Positions 40,638 to 48,539 of a stretch of DNA of 64,000 nt are shown in pieces. The DNA comes from a virus. The translations under genes were made by a program, and so were the position numbers. Below the pieces are notes generated by a model that did no database searches, was not told the origin of the DNA, and worked only from the letters and a program-made list of their open reading frames with translations. Numbering within the stretch: position 1 is the stretch's first letter; each line of letters opens with the position of its first letter. The stretch is taken from the IMG/VR virus record IMGVR_UViG_3300045976_000088, positions 1-64,000 of that record. One strand, 5' to 3'.

Positions 40638-40977
40638 CAGCCCTTGGACCCTGATCATCGACGGCCACGAGTACCAAGGCTCGATCACCGAGCTGCAGGT
40701 GACGCTTCCGATCGTTTCCACCTACACGCCAATGACTGGCTGCTCGGCGACGCTGGAGATGAAGGCCGCCCGGTGGAACGTCAAGAACTGCCGCAAGCTG
40801 TGGCCGGGTCCGCCTGGCGGTAAGCGGGCTCGTCGCGCCAGGTTTTACGCGAGGCAGCGCAAGTTGCGTTGGCTCGCGCGGCAGGTCAGGCAGGACTTGG
40901 AGCGGTTCTATGGTCGCCCGCTCACGCCGGAGTTGCGCGACGAGGTGATCGAGCAGGTCTACCACTCGCTCCGCTGA
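40630..40977 (+). CDS. hypothetical protein
   Basis: 115 residues from GTG 40630. N-terminal beta part (DNSPWTLIIDGHEYQGSITE) and a very basic middle (GGKRARRARFYARQRKLRW) that may bind DNA. Unrecognised. Overlaps the next ATG by one base. Confidence 0.6.
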   Translation: MDNSPWTLIIDGHEYQGSITELQVTLPIVSTYTPMTGCSATLEMKAARWNVKNCRKLWPGPPGGKRARRARFYARQRKLRWLARQVRQDLERFYGRPLTPELRDEVIEQVYHSLR

Positions 40978-41414
40978 TGCTCTGCCCCATCTGCGGCCGC
41001 CCGACGCGCCTGCTGCGCACCGAGCCGCTGGAGGTGGGCGCAGTGCGCCACGTGCGCCTGTGCACGATCCCGACCGCGCTGGCGCACCCTCACGTCGAGT
41101 TCGAGACCGTTGAGGTGCTGGCCGCCACGCTGAGCGGCATGGGCGCGACCGCGTTGGCGCGCGAGCTGCACCGCGCGCGCAAGGGGCTGCGGCGCCGCGT
41201 CGAGACCGAGACCATCCGGCGAAAGACGCTGAAGCTGCTGGCCGCCGGCAAGCGCACGGCGCACGTGGCGCGCGCGGTCGGCATAACCGAGGCCCGTGTT
41301 CGTCAAATTCGAGCAGAAGCGGCCGCTGTGACGGTATCCTCCGCGCATGGTGAACCCGAACCCCAAAGCGAAACCGGACCTGAAGCACGGCAACAGCCAC
41401 CCGCTGCGCGCTGA
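40977..41414 (+). CDS. zinc-ribbon and HTH regulator-like protein
   Basis: 145 residues from ATG 40977. CPICGRPTRLLRTEPLEVGA with later Cys forms a zinc ribbon; ALARELHRARKGLRRR and VARAVGITEARVRQIRAEA form a helix-turn-helix. Likely a transcription factor, perhaps for the late genes that follow. Its end overlaps the small terminase by 68 bases. Confidence 0.65.
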   Translation: MLCPICGRPTRLLRTEPLEVGAVRHVRLCTIPTALAHPHVEFETVEVLAATLSGMGATALARELHRARKGLRRRVETETIRRKTLKLLAAGKRTAHVARAVGITEARVRQIRAEAAAVTVSSAHGEPEPQSETGPEARQQPPAAR

Positions 41415-42021
41415 AGCGATCGAGTGGATTTACAACCACCTGTTCGTCAACGGCGAGAGTGACCTGCGGCCGATCTACGAGCGATACGAGAAGGGCCAAG
41501 GAGTCGGCCACCACACGGTTTGGGGGTGGATCCGCCAGGTCAAAGCCGCGGGCCCGCGCAAGACCGACCTGAGCGCGGCCGCGGCGCGCGTCGAGGAGAT
41601 CATGGACACCGACATCGGCAAGAACCTGCCGGTGGCGCCATCGCCGCACTACGTCGCGAGCGCCGGCGAGCGCGGCATGCGCAACCTCGATATCCTCGGC
41701 TGCCTCTCGCAGGCGAAGCACGACATCGACATGCTGCGCAAGCACGCGGTCAAGATGGTGACCGATCCCGACACGGGCGAGCAGGCCGAGGGCATCAAGA
41801 ACCCGCTGCTGTTCGAGAAGCAGATTCAGCGCCGGCTGAACCTGGCCGACAGCGCGATGAAGGCCATGAGCGAGGTGTGGAACCTGCGCACGATGCAGAA
41901 CTTCTACGAGACCGTGGTCGACGAGATCGGCAAGGAATCACCGGAATGCCAGCAGCGCATTATGCGCCGCCTGGCCGCGCTGAACGCGCGCACGGGGATG
42001 ACGCTCAACGCCAGGGTCTGA
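41347..42021 (+). CDS. terminase small subunit-like protein
   Basis: 224 residues from ATG 41347. HTH-like N-terminus (EAIEWIYNHLFVNGESDLRP then VGHHTVWGWIRQ), helical middle and C-terminal. Position directly before the large terminase and the HTH support a DNA-recognising small subunit. Sequence identity to known TerS not checked. Confidence 0.6.
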   Translation: MVNPNPKAKPDLKHGNSHPLRAEAIEWIYNHLFVNGESDLRPIYERYEKGQGVGHHTVWGWIRQVKAAGPRKTDLSAAAARVEEIMDTDIGKNLPVAPSPHYVASAGERGMRNLDILGCLSQAKHDIDMLRKHAVKMVTDPDTGEQAEGIKNPLLFEKQIQRRLNLADSAMKAMSEVWNLRTMQNFYETVVDEIGKESPECQQRIMRRLAALNARTGMTLNARV

Positions 42022-42022
42022 C

Positions 42023-44095
42023 ATGGGCGGACCCACGAGCGGCCGCTGGCGCGCCAACAAGGCGAGCGTGAACGACTGGGAGTCGGGCCTGGGCGCTGCG
42101 ATCGCCGCCCTGGAGGCAAAGACCGGCTTCGTGGTGACCGAGCGCCGCAAGGTGATCGAGCCAGGCACCACGTTCCGCGAATGGGTCGAGCAGCTGGCCG
42201 CCGATGGCCTCAAGGTCGACGGCAAGCCGTTCACACTAGAGGACCGACCAGCGATGGCGTGGGTCTACGACCAGATCCCGAGCACCGAGGATGAAGCTTT
42301 CCGCCTGTGCCTGGTGATGATGAAGTGCGCGCAGGTCGGCTTCACGGTGTTCGAGATGCTGGCCGCGATCTACCTTGGTCTGCGCTTCGGGCCGGCCACC
42401 GTCGGCATGTTCCTGCCCGACATGAACCTGGCCGGCGTGAAGTCGACCGAGCGGTTCATGCCGATCGTGCGCAGCGTGCCAGAGGTGCACAGCCTGATGA
42501 CACAAGACGCGGCCGACGGCTCTGGCCGCAAGGTAGGCGAGGGCAACGTCAACCGCCGGCGCATCGATCAGGCGCTGTTCATCTTCAGCTGGACCAGCGG
42601 CAAGGCCACCACCGAGTCGATCCCGATGGACGTGCTGTCCTTCGACGAGGTGCAGGAGATGACGCTGGAGCAGATCGAAAAGACGTACGAGCGCTTGAGC
42701 GCGTCGTCGATCCGCTTCATGCAGATGGGCAGCACTGCCAACTGGCCCGACCTGGACATCCACTGGTGGTACAAGAAGGGCAGCCAGCACCGCTTCTACA
42801 CGCGCTGCACGACATGCGGCAGCGAGAAGCCGCTGGATGACTACTTCCCGGAGTGCATCAAGTACGACCCCGAGCGCCGCGCGCACCGCTACGTTTGCCC
42901 AAGCGGCCATTGGATCGACGACACGCAGCAAGGTGAGTGGCGCGCCGACAACCCGGAAGCCGACCCGCCGATCGACACCACGATCCCGAAGAAGGACCGG
43001 CCGCGGCGCATCCGCTCGCTGCACTTCCCGCAGTTCCTCTCGCCGACGATCAGCGCCGGCGAAATCCTCGACGCCTACAACACGGCCGAGGACATGAAGA
43101 ACTTCTACAACCGGAAGCTCGGCAAGCCCTACCTCGATCCGTCGCAGATTCCGGTGACCATGGAGCACTGCCGCGCCGCCGAAGCCGCCGGCATCGCGCT
43201 GGGGCTGCAGTGGAAGCAGCGAGCGCGCGGCACATTCATGGGCATCGACCAGATGGGCCGCTACAACGTGGTGGTGATCAAGGAACGGCTGCCCGATGGG
43301 CGCCAGGCGACGATCCACGTCGAGGAGGTCTACAGCAAGGAGCCGTTCAAGCGCTGCGACGAGCTCATGGAGCAGTACGGCGTGCAGTGCTGCGTGCTGG
43401 AGCAGAACCCGAACTACAACGACGCGCACAACTTCGCCAACCGCCACCCTGGCAAGGTCTTCCTGTGCAACAGCTTCGGCGAGGTGAAAGAGGGCATGAT
43501 CGTGTGGGGCGACGCGCCGAAGCTCGACGCCAGCGACCGCCGCACCAGCGACGAGGCGCGCGACCGCTACACGCTGCGCATGGACCAGTACAAGTGCATG
43601 CAGGTCTCGATGATGCGCATCGTCAAAGGCCTATGCCTGTTCCCCGACAGCAAGGCGCTGGTGCAGGAGGTGATGCACGAGGGCCGCATGCAGCTGATGC
43701 CGGTTCTGCCGCGCGCCTGGTACCACTTCACGAAGACCGCCCTGGTGGCCGAGCTCGACGAGGAGAAGGGCACCAACAAGTACAAGCGCTGCGTGCGCAA
43801 GGTCGGCATAGATCCGCACTTCAGCTACGCCAACATGCTCTGCGACGTGGCCTGGGCACGCGCGCACGGCACCAGCACTTTCATCCTGCCGGGAGACGAT
43901 GTGATCGAGAAAGACGCGATGCTGAAGAACCCGATCATCCCCGAGCAGCTGAAGCAGCTGGTGCGGCAGGAGATCCCCGCGGGCGACGTGTGCGGGCGCT
44001 GCAGCGCGCGCGACCCCGAAACCGGCCGGTGCGATGAACGCGGCTTCCTGGTGAAGCCCGAGCAGCCTGGGTGCGTGCTATTCGTGGCGTCGTGA
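42023..44095 (+). CDS. terminase large subunit, GpA-type
   Basis: 690 residues from ATG 42023. GRWRANKASVNDWE, MMKCAQVGFTVFEMLAAI (ATPase P-loop region), VLSFDEVQEM (Walker B), RFYTRCTTCGSEK (zinc-like) and MGIDQMGRY / VEEVYSKEPFKRCDEL in the nuclease part fit the lambda GpA family that cuts and pumps DNA into proheads. A Cys-rich C-terminus (CGRCSARDPETGRC) follows. Confidence 0.9.
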   Translation: MGGPTSGRWRANKASVNDWESGLGAAIAALEAKTGFVVTERRKVIEPGTTFREWVEQLAADGLKVDGKPFTLEDRPAMAWVYDQIPSTEDEAFRLCLVMMKCAQVGFTVFEMLAAIYLGLRFGPATVGMFLPDMNLAGVKSTERFMPIVRSVPEVHSLMTQDAADGSGRKVGEGNVNRRRIDQALFIFSWTSGKATTESIPMDVLSFDEVQEMTLEQIEKTYERLSASSIRFMQMGSTANWPDLDIHWWYKKGSQHRFYTRCTTCGSEKPLDDYFPECIKYDPERRAHRYVCPSGHWIDDTQQGEWRADNPEADPPIDTTIPKKDRPRRIRSLHFPQFLSPTISAGEILDAYNTAEDMKNFYNRKLGKPYLDPSQIPVTMEHCRAAEAAGIALGLQWKQRARGTFMGIDQMGRYNVVVIKERLPDGRQATIHVEEVYSKEPFKRCDELMEQYGVQCCVLEQNPNYNDAHNFANRHPGKVFLCNSFGEVKEGMIVWGDAPKLDASDRRTSDEARDRYTLRMDQYKCMQVSMMRIVKGLCLFPDSKALVQEVMHEGRMQLMPVLPRAWYHFTKTALVAELDEEKGTNKYKRCVRKVGIDPHFSYANMLCDVAWARAHGTSTFILPGDDVIEKDAMLKNPIIPEQLKQLVRQEIPAGDVCGRCSARDPETGRCDERGFLVKPEQPGCVLFVAS

Positions 44096-44193
44096 CGTGA
44101 CGATGAAGGCTCTTGGACGGAAAGCCTAGACCAACCTCACCAGCCAGGAGATCGACGATGAAACGCTGACGCGCCCAACCCGCGCCCGACGAG

Positions 44194-44235
44194 TAGCCCC
44201 GGCATCGCAACTGCGCGCCGGGGCTACGCTTTTTT
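44194..44235 (+). terminator. rho-independent terminator after terminase
   Basis: TAGCCCCGGC and GCCGGGGCTA form a 10-bp stem, followed by CGCTTTTTT. It closes the terminase operon. Confidence 0.85.
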
Positions 44236-44240
44236 GAGCG

Positions 44241-44255
44241 GCGCGACAGATTAAG
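44241..44255. repeat. 15-bp motif, inverse copy of 39797-39811
   Basis: GCGCGACAGATTAAG is the exact inverse complement of the site at 39797. It sits between the terminator and the stop of the minus-strand gene at 44258. Confidence 0.6.
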
Positions 44256-44257
44256 GA

Positions 44258-44491
44258 TCAGGCAGGCGCAGGCTCCGGCAGTTCGTAGCGGCCGCTGTCG
44301 CGCGGGAACAGGTGCACCAGCACCCAGTCGCTCGGCTTGCGCGACGGGTCATGCAGGTCGGCGTCATACACGACCCAGCGACCTGGCGGTATTCGGTAGA
44401 GCTCGGCCAGGCGCGACGCGCCGATGTGGTGGTATTGGCCGTCGTGCTGCGATCGCACGCAGCCCGGGTGAAGGACGTACATCGTTTCCAT
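44258..44491 (-). CDS. small conserved-type hypothetical protein
   Basis: 77 residues from ATG 44491, with GGGGCAG upstream. YVLHPGCVRSQHDGQYHHIG then RLAELYRIPPGRWVVYDADL: this pattern, with a His-rich turn and an L-A-E-L-Y helix, occurs in many phage proteins of unknown function. It is a single minus-strand gene between late plus-strand units. Confidence 0.65.
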   Translation of the reverse strand: METMYVLHPGCVRSQHDGQYHHIGASRLAELYRIPPGRWVVYDADLHDPSRKPSDWVLVHLFPRDSGRYELPEPAPA

Positions 44492-44625
44492 AGCTGCCCC
44501 TATGACGTGGGTGATTGTCTCACCCGGCCGCTGAACGCTACCCGCCCGGGTTAGGGGGAAGACGTAACAGCGGGCGCAGCGCGAGGTCGTGAGCGAAGAC
44601 TGGCTGCTCTAACCGGAGCAGTACC

Positions 44626-45816
44626 ATGTCCACCTTGCCCGCCCGCCCGCGCGTCGCCGCGCTCGACTACAGCCGCGACCTGTCACCCGCCCGCCAGGCG
44701 TTTCTCTCGCGCTTCCCGTTCGTCGTGCTGAGCTTCCTGCAGGCGCAGCTGAGCGCCGCGGCGCTGCCTGCCACGCTGGCGTTCCTGCAGGCACTGCGCA
44801 ACGCCGGCACGCAGGTGGCGCAGTACACGATCCTCAACGAGTTCAAAGACCCGCAGACCACCAGCGACGAGACCTACTCGTGGTGGCAGCAGTTGAACGC
44901 CAACGCCTGGTGGGCACTGAACGCCGGCGCCAAGGTGCAGTGGACGACCGCATTCGGAAACTTCGAGGCCAACCCGACGCGCGAGACGCAGCCCGACGCG
45001 CAGGGCCGCCATGTGCCGCAGGCGCGCGCCGAATGGGACTGGTCGAACCGCCTGCAGTACCTGGCGCCGCTGGTGGGCTACGTGTTCTGCGACAACACGA
45101 TGTTCCAGCCGCGAGTGACCGCCGACTACAACTGCGACGGCACGAGCGAGACGCCGGCCCAGGCCGCGCAGGCATTCCGCACGGGCTACGCCGAGTTCTT
45201 CGCGGCGCTGCAGGCGCGCGGCTTCAAGGTGATGGGCAACAGCGACTGCGACACCTCGGCTGCCGGCGGCTACGGCTGCAGCCTGTCGAAGCCTGAGCTC
45301 AAGGGTGTCGCGCAAGGTGCGTTCCTGGAAGGCGTCGCCGGCAAGAGCTACAGCCTGGAGGGGTTCGCCGGCGTGGCCGCGGTGCTGAAGTACATCCGCA
45401 GCGCGATCAACGCGACGCAGCCAGGCAGCCCGGTGCTGGTGAACGTCTACGCCGACCTGCCGACCAGCGTGCAGCTGGCGCGCTACGGCCTGTGCATCTC
45501 GATGCTGGAGGATGGGCTGTACTGCCTGAACGCGGCCAGCAACCAGGCGCCGCTCTGGCTCGACGAGTACGACCAGCCGATCGGCGATCCAACCGACGGG
45601 CCGCAGAGCGCGCCGACGCTGAGTGGTTGCTTCGTTCGCCGCTACAGCAACGGCATGGTGCTGGTGAACCCGACCAGTGCCGCGATCACGGTCGACCTGA
45701 CTGGGCAGGGCCTGCGGCGTTTCTCAGGTTCGCAGGATCCGGTGGTGAACAACGGCCAGGCCGTCAGCCAGGTGACCTTGCAGCCGAAGGACGGCGTGCT
45801 GCTGCTGAAGCTCTAA
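44626..45816 (+). CDS. putative glycoside hydrolase-like virion protein (GHL15-type TIM barrel)
   Basis: 396 residues from ATG 44626, with CCGGAG upstream. RFPFVVLSFLQAQLSAAALP, AQYTILNEFKD, VGYVFCDNTMFQP, FKVMGNSDCDT and VLVNVYADLPT look like successive strand ends of a putative TIM barrel with acidic residues (CDN, EFKD) that could be catalytic. The last 70 residues are a small beta domain. It could degrade capsule or peptidoglycan; the family call is by pattern only. Confidence 0.55.
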   Translation: MSTLPARPRVAALDYSRDLSPARQAFLSRFPFVVLSFLQAQLSAAALPATLAFLQALRNAGTQVAQYTILNEFKDPQTTSDETYSWWQQLNANAWWALNAGAKVQWTTAFGNFEANPTRETQPDAQGRHVPQARAEWDWSNRLQYLAPLVGYVFCDNTMFQPRVTADYNCDGTSETPAQAAQAFRTGYAEFFAALQARGFKVMGNSDCDTSAAGGYGCSLSKPELKGVAQGAFLEGVAGKSYSLEGFAGVAAVLKYIRSAINATQPGSPVLVNVYADLPTSVQLARYGLCISMLEDGLYCLNAASNQAPLWLDEYDQPIGDPTDGPQSAPTLSGCFVRRYSNGMVLVNPTSAAITVDLTGQGLRRFSGSQDPVVNNGQAVSQVTLQPKDGVLLLKL

Positions 45817-46253
45817 GCGGCCGCGTCGGCGCAGTCGTCGTTGGCCGCGCCGCGGCGCTTCTTGCCGCGGTCGCTGCGCACTTTCGGTGCCTTGCGCTGG
45901 TTCACCACGCGCGCCAGGTCGAACACGCTCGCGACGCGCTTGCGCTTGACGCGGTTCTTCAGCGTGCGGCGCCGGTTGTACTGGCTGCTGGTGAGCGGAG
46001 GCGGCTTCGGCTCGTCGGGCCCGGTGCCGAGGCAGTAGACGGCGCGCGGATAGAACAGCGCCGTCCCGTTGAGGTCGCTGCGCTCGTAGCTGCAGATGCG
46101 CACCTTCTGGTTCTTCTGCGTGCGCAGCCGGTTGAGCGTGCAGGTGATTTGCCGGATATCTGATCCTTCGACGCCGGCCAGGAGCTCGCGCGCTGTGAGC
46201 GGGCCGTCGGCCAGCATGGCGAGGATCTTCGCAGTGACGACGCGCTTGGTCAT
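45813..46253 (-). CDS. winged-helix-like DNA-binding protein
   Basis: 146 residues from ATG 46253. VVTAKILAMLADGPLTAREL and GVEGSDIRQITCTLNRLRTQ form a winged helix; the C-terminal half is strongly basic (RRRTLKNRVKRKRVASVFDL). Overlaps the convergent gene end by 4 bases and the upstream stop by ATGA. Confidence 0.65.
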   Translation of the reverse strand: MTKRVVTAKILAMLADGPLTARELLAGVEGSDIRQITCTLNRLRTQKNQKVRICSYERSDLNGTALFYPRAVYCLGTGPDEPKPPPLTSSQYNRRRTLKNRVKRKRVASVFDLARVVNQRKAPKVRSDRGKKRRGAANDDCADAAA

Positions 46254-46822
46254 GTGGTCGAGTGCGAGGGCGAGATCGCGGCGCGAGCCTTGCGCAACGC
46301 TGATGCCGCCGCCTGGATTGTTTCTCGCTCGTCGCGCCTCAGCTTCGGGTGATCGCTGATGCCATCAAGTTCGGCCAGCAGCGCGTCGCTGATAACCACC
46401 GCTGGCGCTGCTGCCGACAGCCCTGCCACGCTGGCGGTGGCGGATGTATCGGCTCTGGGGCAAGTCGCAAGCAGATCGCAATTCCAACCCAGCGCCTCTG
46501 CCCTGGCGAATGCGTGCCTAGCGTCGCCCTCGTCGTTGTAGATCGCAACGCCGCGATCACGGTCCCAAAACCAGATGACCCACTTGCGCTGCTGCTCGTT
46601 AGCAGGCCCCGGCGTGCACCATGCGCCAACGCCAGTTTGTGCTGGTTCGAGCGGCGGAAGTTGCGTGGCCCCCTCGCGGACTTCCGCCACCACCTCCAGC
46701 GCCTGCTCGGGCTGGGGGGCGCCTCGCGTTTCACGCTGCCATGAGTCAGGCGAATGCGGGCACGGGCGAAGATCACGACGGGTGCAGTACGGGCAGCGCC
46801 AGGGCGCTTCACGGTTTGTCAT
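46250..46822 (-). CDS. zinc-containing hypothetical protein
   Basis: 190 residues from ATG 46822. CPYCTRRDLRPCPHS at the N-terminus is a zinc-ribbon candidate; the middle RKWVIWFWDRDRGVAIYNDE is a small beta unit. The C-terminus is helical. No family recognised. Confidence 0.6.
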   Translation of the reverse strand: MTNREAPWRCPYCTRRDLRPCPHSPDSWQRETRGAPQPEQALEVVAEVREGATQLPPLEPAQTGVGAWCTPGPANEQQRKWVIWFWDRDRGVAIYNDEGDARHAFARAEALGWNCDLLATCPRADTSATASVAGLSAAAPAVVISDALLAELDGISDHPKLRRDERETIQAAASALRKARAAISPSHSTT

Positions 46823-48201
46823 GCTGATTGCTCCTTGGCGGCAGCAGCGAGGGCGGCCGCGTACCCGGCGCGGATGAAGTCATAGGCCGCGGCTCCCCGC
46901 TTCTCGTGCATGGTCTTGGTCATAATCTCGTCGCACTGCTCATCCGTCAGTCCCTGCGCCACTGGCTGTGATGCGACGACGGGAGCGGCGATGGATCGAC
47001 GGATGGCTTGCAGCGCTAGCCGGTCGTTGCTCAAGCCGAGAATCTTGATGGTCTCCCACAAGCGCTTCGCTTCCAGCTCCACCGTCTCTGCTGCCCCCTG
47101 CACGGGAGCGAGGTTGCATCGGATGAACTCTGCGACTTGTGGAGCGATCAAAACCGGCTCGCGTCCTTCAGCCGCTTCGATGCGATCTGCGCAGTCGAGT
47201 AAGTAGTCTGCTGTTGGCTTCGGGACGGGCACCAGCACGAACCCATCTGCCGCCACCGGCTCGGCCTGCGCGGGGGTAGTGGTGGGCGTCGTCAGGTATG
47301 CGGCCAGGGCCTTCTCGGCATCGTGGATGACACGGTATCCATGCGTCCCGTCGTCCTGCGCGTTGACCAGCTTGCCGAGGTGGCCGGGATCGCGGCTCGG
47401 CACGGCATCACAGATCGCGCTGGCGAGGTGCAGGGCGTTCATCACTTGCCACAGCAGCGCCACCGGCTCGGCCTGCGGGGTGGCGTCATTGACCATCGGG
47501 CCGTCCCATCCCGGCTCACGTCGCGCAGCCGGTGCAGGGGACGCCACGGGAGGGCGGACGGCGAGGGATGCCGCGCTCTTAAGCCACGCATTCACTGCGC
47601 GCCGGGCAATGTTGGTCATGTTCCCCCGGTAAGCGCGAGCCGCCTCGATGCTGGACAGCTCGTTGTAGCTCGGGTCACGCATGGCCGCGTGGACGGCAGC
47701 CGCAGCGTGATTAAGGGCCGCAGGGTAGTCATCGGCCGCCACCGGCTCGGCCTGCGGCTGCCTGTCGGGATCGTCGCGTTCGCCGGCAATCCAGTCGATC
47801 GCCTTTGCGAGCGCCGCGCCGACGGTGGTGTGATGCGTGTCGGCTTCTAGCCTCGCATCCTCCAACTCATCAAGCAAATCGGCACGCGCCGCTTCCTCGC
47901 ACGGGTGAGGCTCGGCCTGCGGCTTCCCAAGCGGCGGCTTCCACTGCTCCCCCTCGTGGTACGTGTAGCCCAGGCCCTGCAGCGTCTTGACGGCAGCGTC
48001 GCGCGCGGCTCGGCTTGGATTCTCGGACTGCAGCTGTGCGGAGATCGCTTCACGCGCATACTCCTGCACGCACATCTGCAGCGCCGCCGCGATGTCCTGG
48101 CGCCCCATTACGCTCGGGTGCGCAGCACTCCATTCGTTCACAAGGCTCCAAAATTTCTTCTGAAGGGATGGCAGTGGCGCGATATTGGTGTTCTCAGCCA
48201 C
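46819..48201 (-). CDS. hypothetical protein with repeated QAEPVA linkers (Ea22-like pattern)
   Basis: 460 residues from GTG 48201. Segments PQAEPHPC, PQAEPVAADD, PQAEPVALL, AQAEPVAADG and a degenerate QPVAQG link helical modules. GFVLVPVPKPTADYLLDCAD resembles the V-L-V-P-x-x-P-T motif of Ea22-like phage proteins. Repeated linkers and modules suggest growth by internal duplication or shuffling. Function unknown. Confidence 0.65.
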   Translation of the reverse strand: MAENTNIAPLPSLQKKFWSLVNEWSAAHPSVMGRQDIAAALQMCVQEYAREAISAQLQSENPSRAARDAAVKTLQGLGYTYHEGEQWKPPLGKPQAEPHPCEEAARADLLDELEDARLEADTHHTTVGAALAKAIDWIAGERDDPDRQPQAEPVAADDYPAALNHAAAAVHAAMRDPSYNELSSIEAARAYRGNMTNIARRAVNAWLKSAASLAVRPPVASPAPAARREPGWDGPMVNDATPQAEPVALLWQVMNALHLASAICDAVPSRDPGHLGKLVNAQDDGTHGYRVIHDAEKALAAYLTTPTTTPAQAEPVAADGFVLVPVPKPTADYLLDCADRIEAAEGREPVLIAPQVAEFIRCNLAPVQGAAETVELEAKRLWETIKILGLSNDRLALQAIRRSIAAPVVASQPVAQGLTDEQCDEIMTKTMHEKRGAAAYDFIRAGYAAALAAAAKEQSA

Positions 48202-48433
48202 GACCCACCCCCATCCCGCAGTCGCACCGCCCAGGCCGCCGGCCCTGCTGGCAGCCGCCGCCGGCACAGCCGTTGTTCGTCGGGGCGTACTTCACCAGCA
48301 GCCGCAGCAGGCCGCAGGCGGCGATCGCGAGGGTGAAGTAGCTGCTGATGCCGAGCACCAGGCAGAGCACCAGCGGAATCAGAATGACGCCTGCGGCGAC
48401 GATGATCCGGTCGGGGTGAACGGGTGATTTCAC
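48194..48433 (-). CDS. small membrane protein with Cys-rich tail
   Basis: 79 residues from GTG 48433, with TTGGAG 6-9 bases upstream. Two hydrophobic helices (IIVAAGVILIPLVLCLVLGI and YFTLAIAACGLLRLLV) then a Gly/Cys-rich end (GCAGGGCQQGRRPGRCDC). First gene of the minus operon; overlaps the next start by 8 bases. Confidence 0.6.
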   Translation of the reverse strand: MKSPVHPDRIIVAAGVILIPLVLCLVLGISSYFTLAIAACGLLRLLVKYAPTNNGCAGGGCQQGRRPGRCDCGMGVGRG

Positions 48434-48476
48434 AGACTCTCCAATGGGTTGCGGGGTGGTCGAATTGTACGCCAGC

Positions 48477-48492
48477 TAATCAAAAAAGATCA
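48477..48492. promoter_or_regulatory. operator-like site TAATC-AAAAAA-GATCA
   Basis: Lies in the 106-bp divergent gap between the minus operon (start 48433) and the portal gene (start 48540); a member of the TGATC-N6-GATCA family. Confidence 0.55.
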
Positions 48493-48539
48493 AATCAGCG
48501 CCCGCGCTGCTCCGGCTGTCGTGACGACACCATGGCGAC

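Noticed and set aside
44162-44173. Three-codon frame ATG-AAA-CGC-TGA behind AGGAG
   Set aside because: Too short to support as a gene; probably the remnant of a start or chance, just before the terminator.
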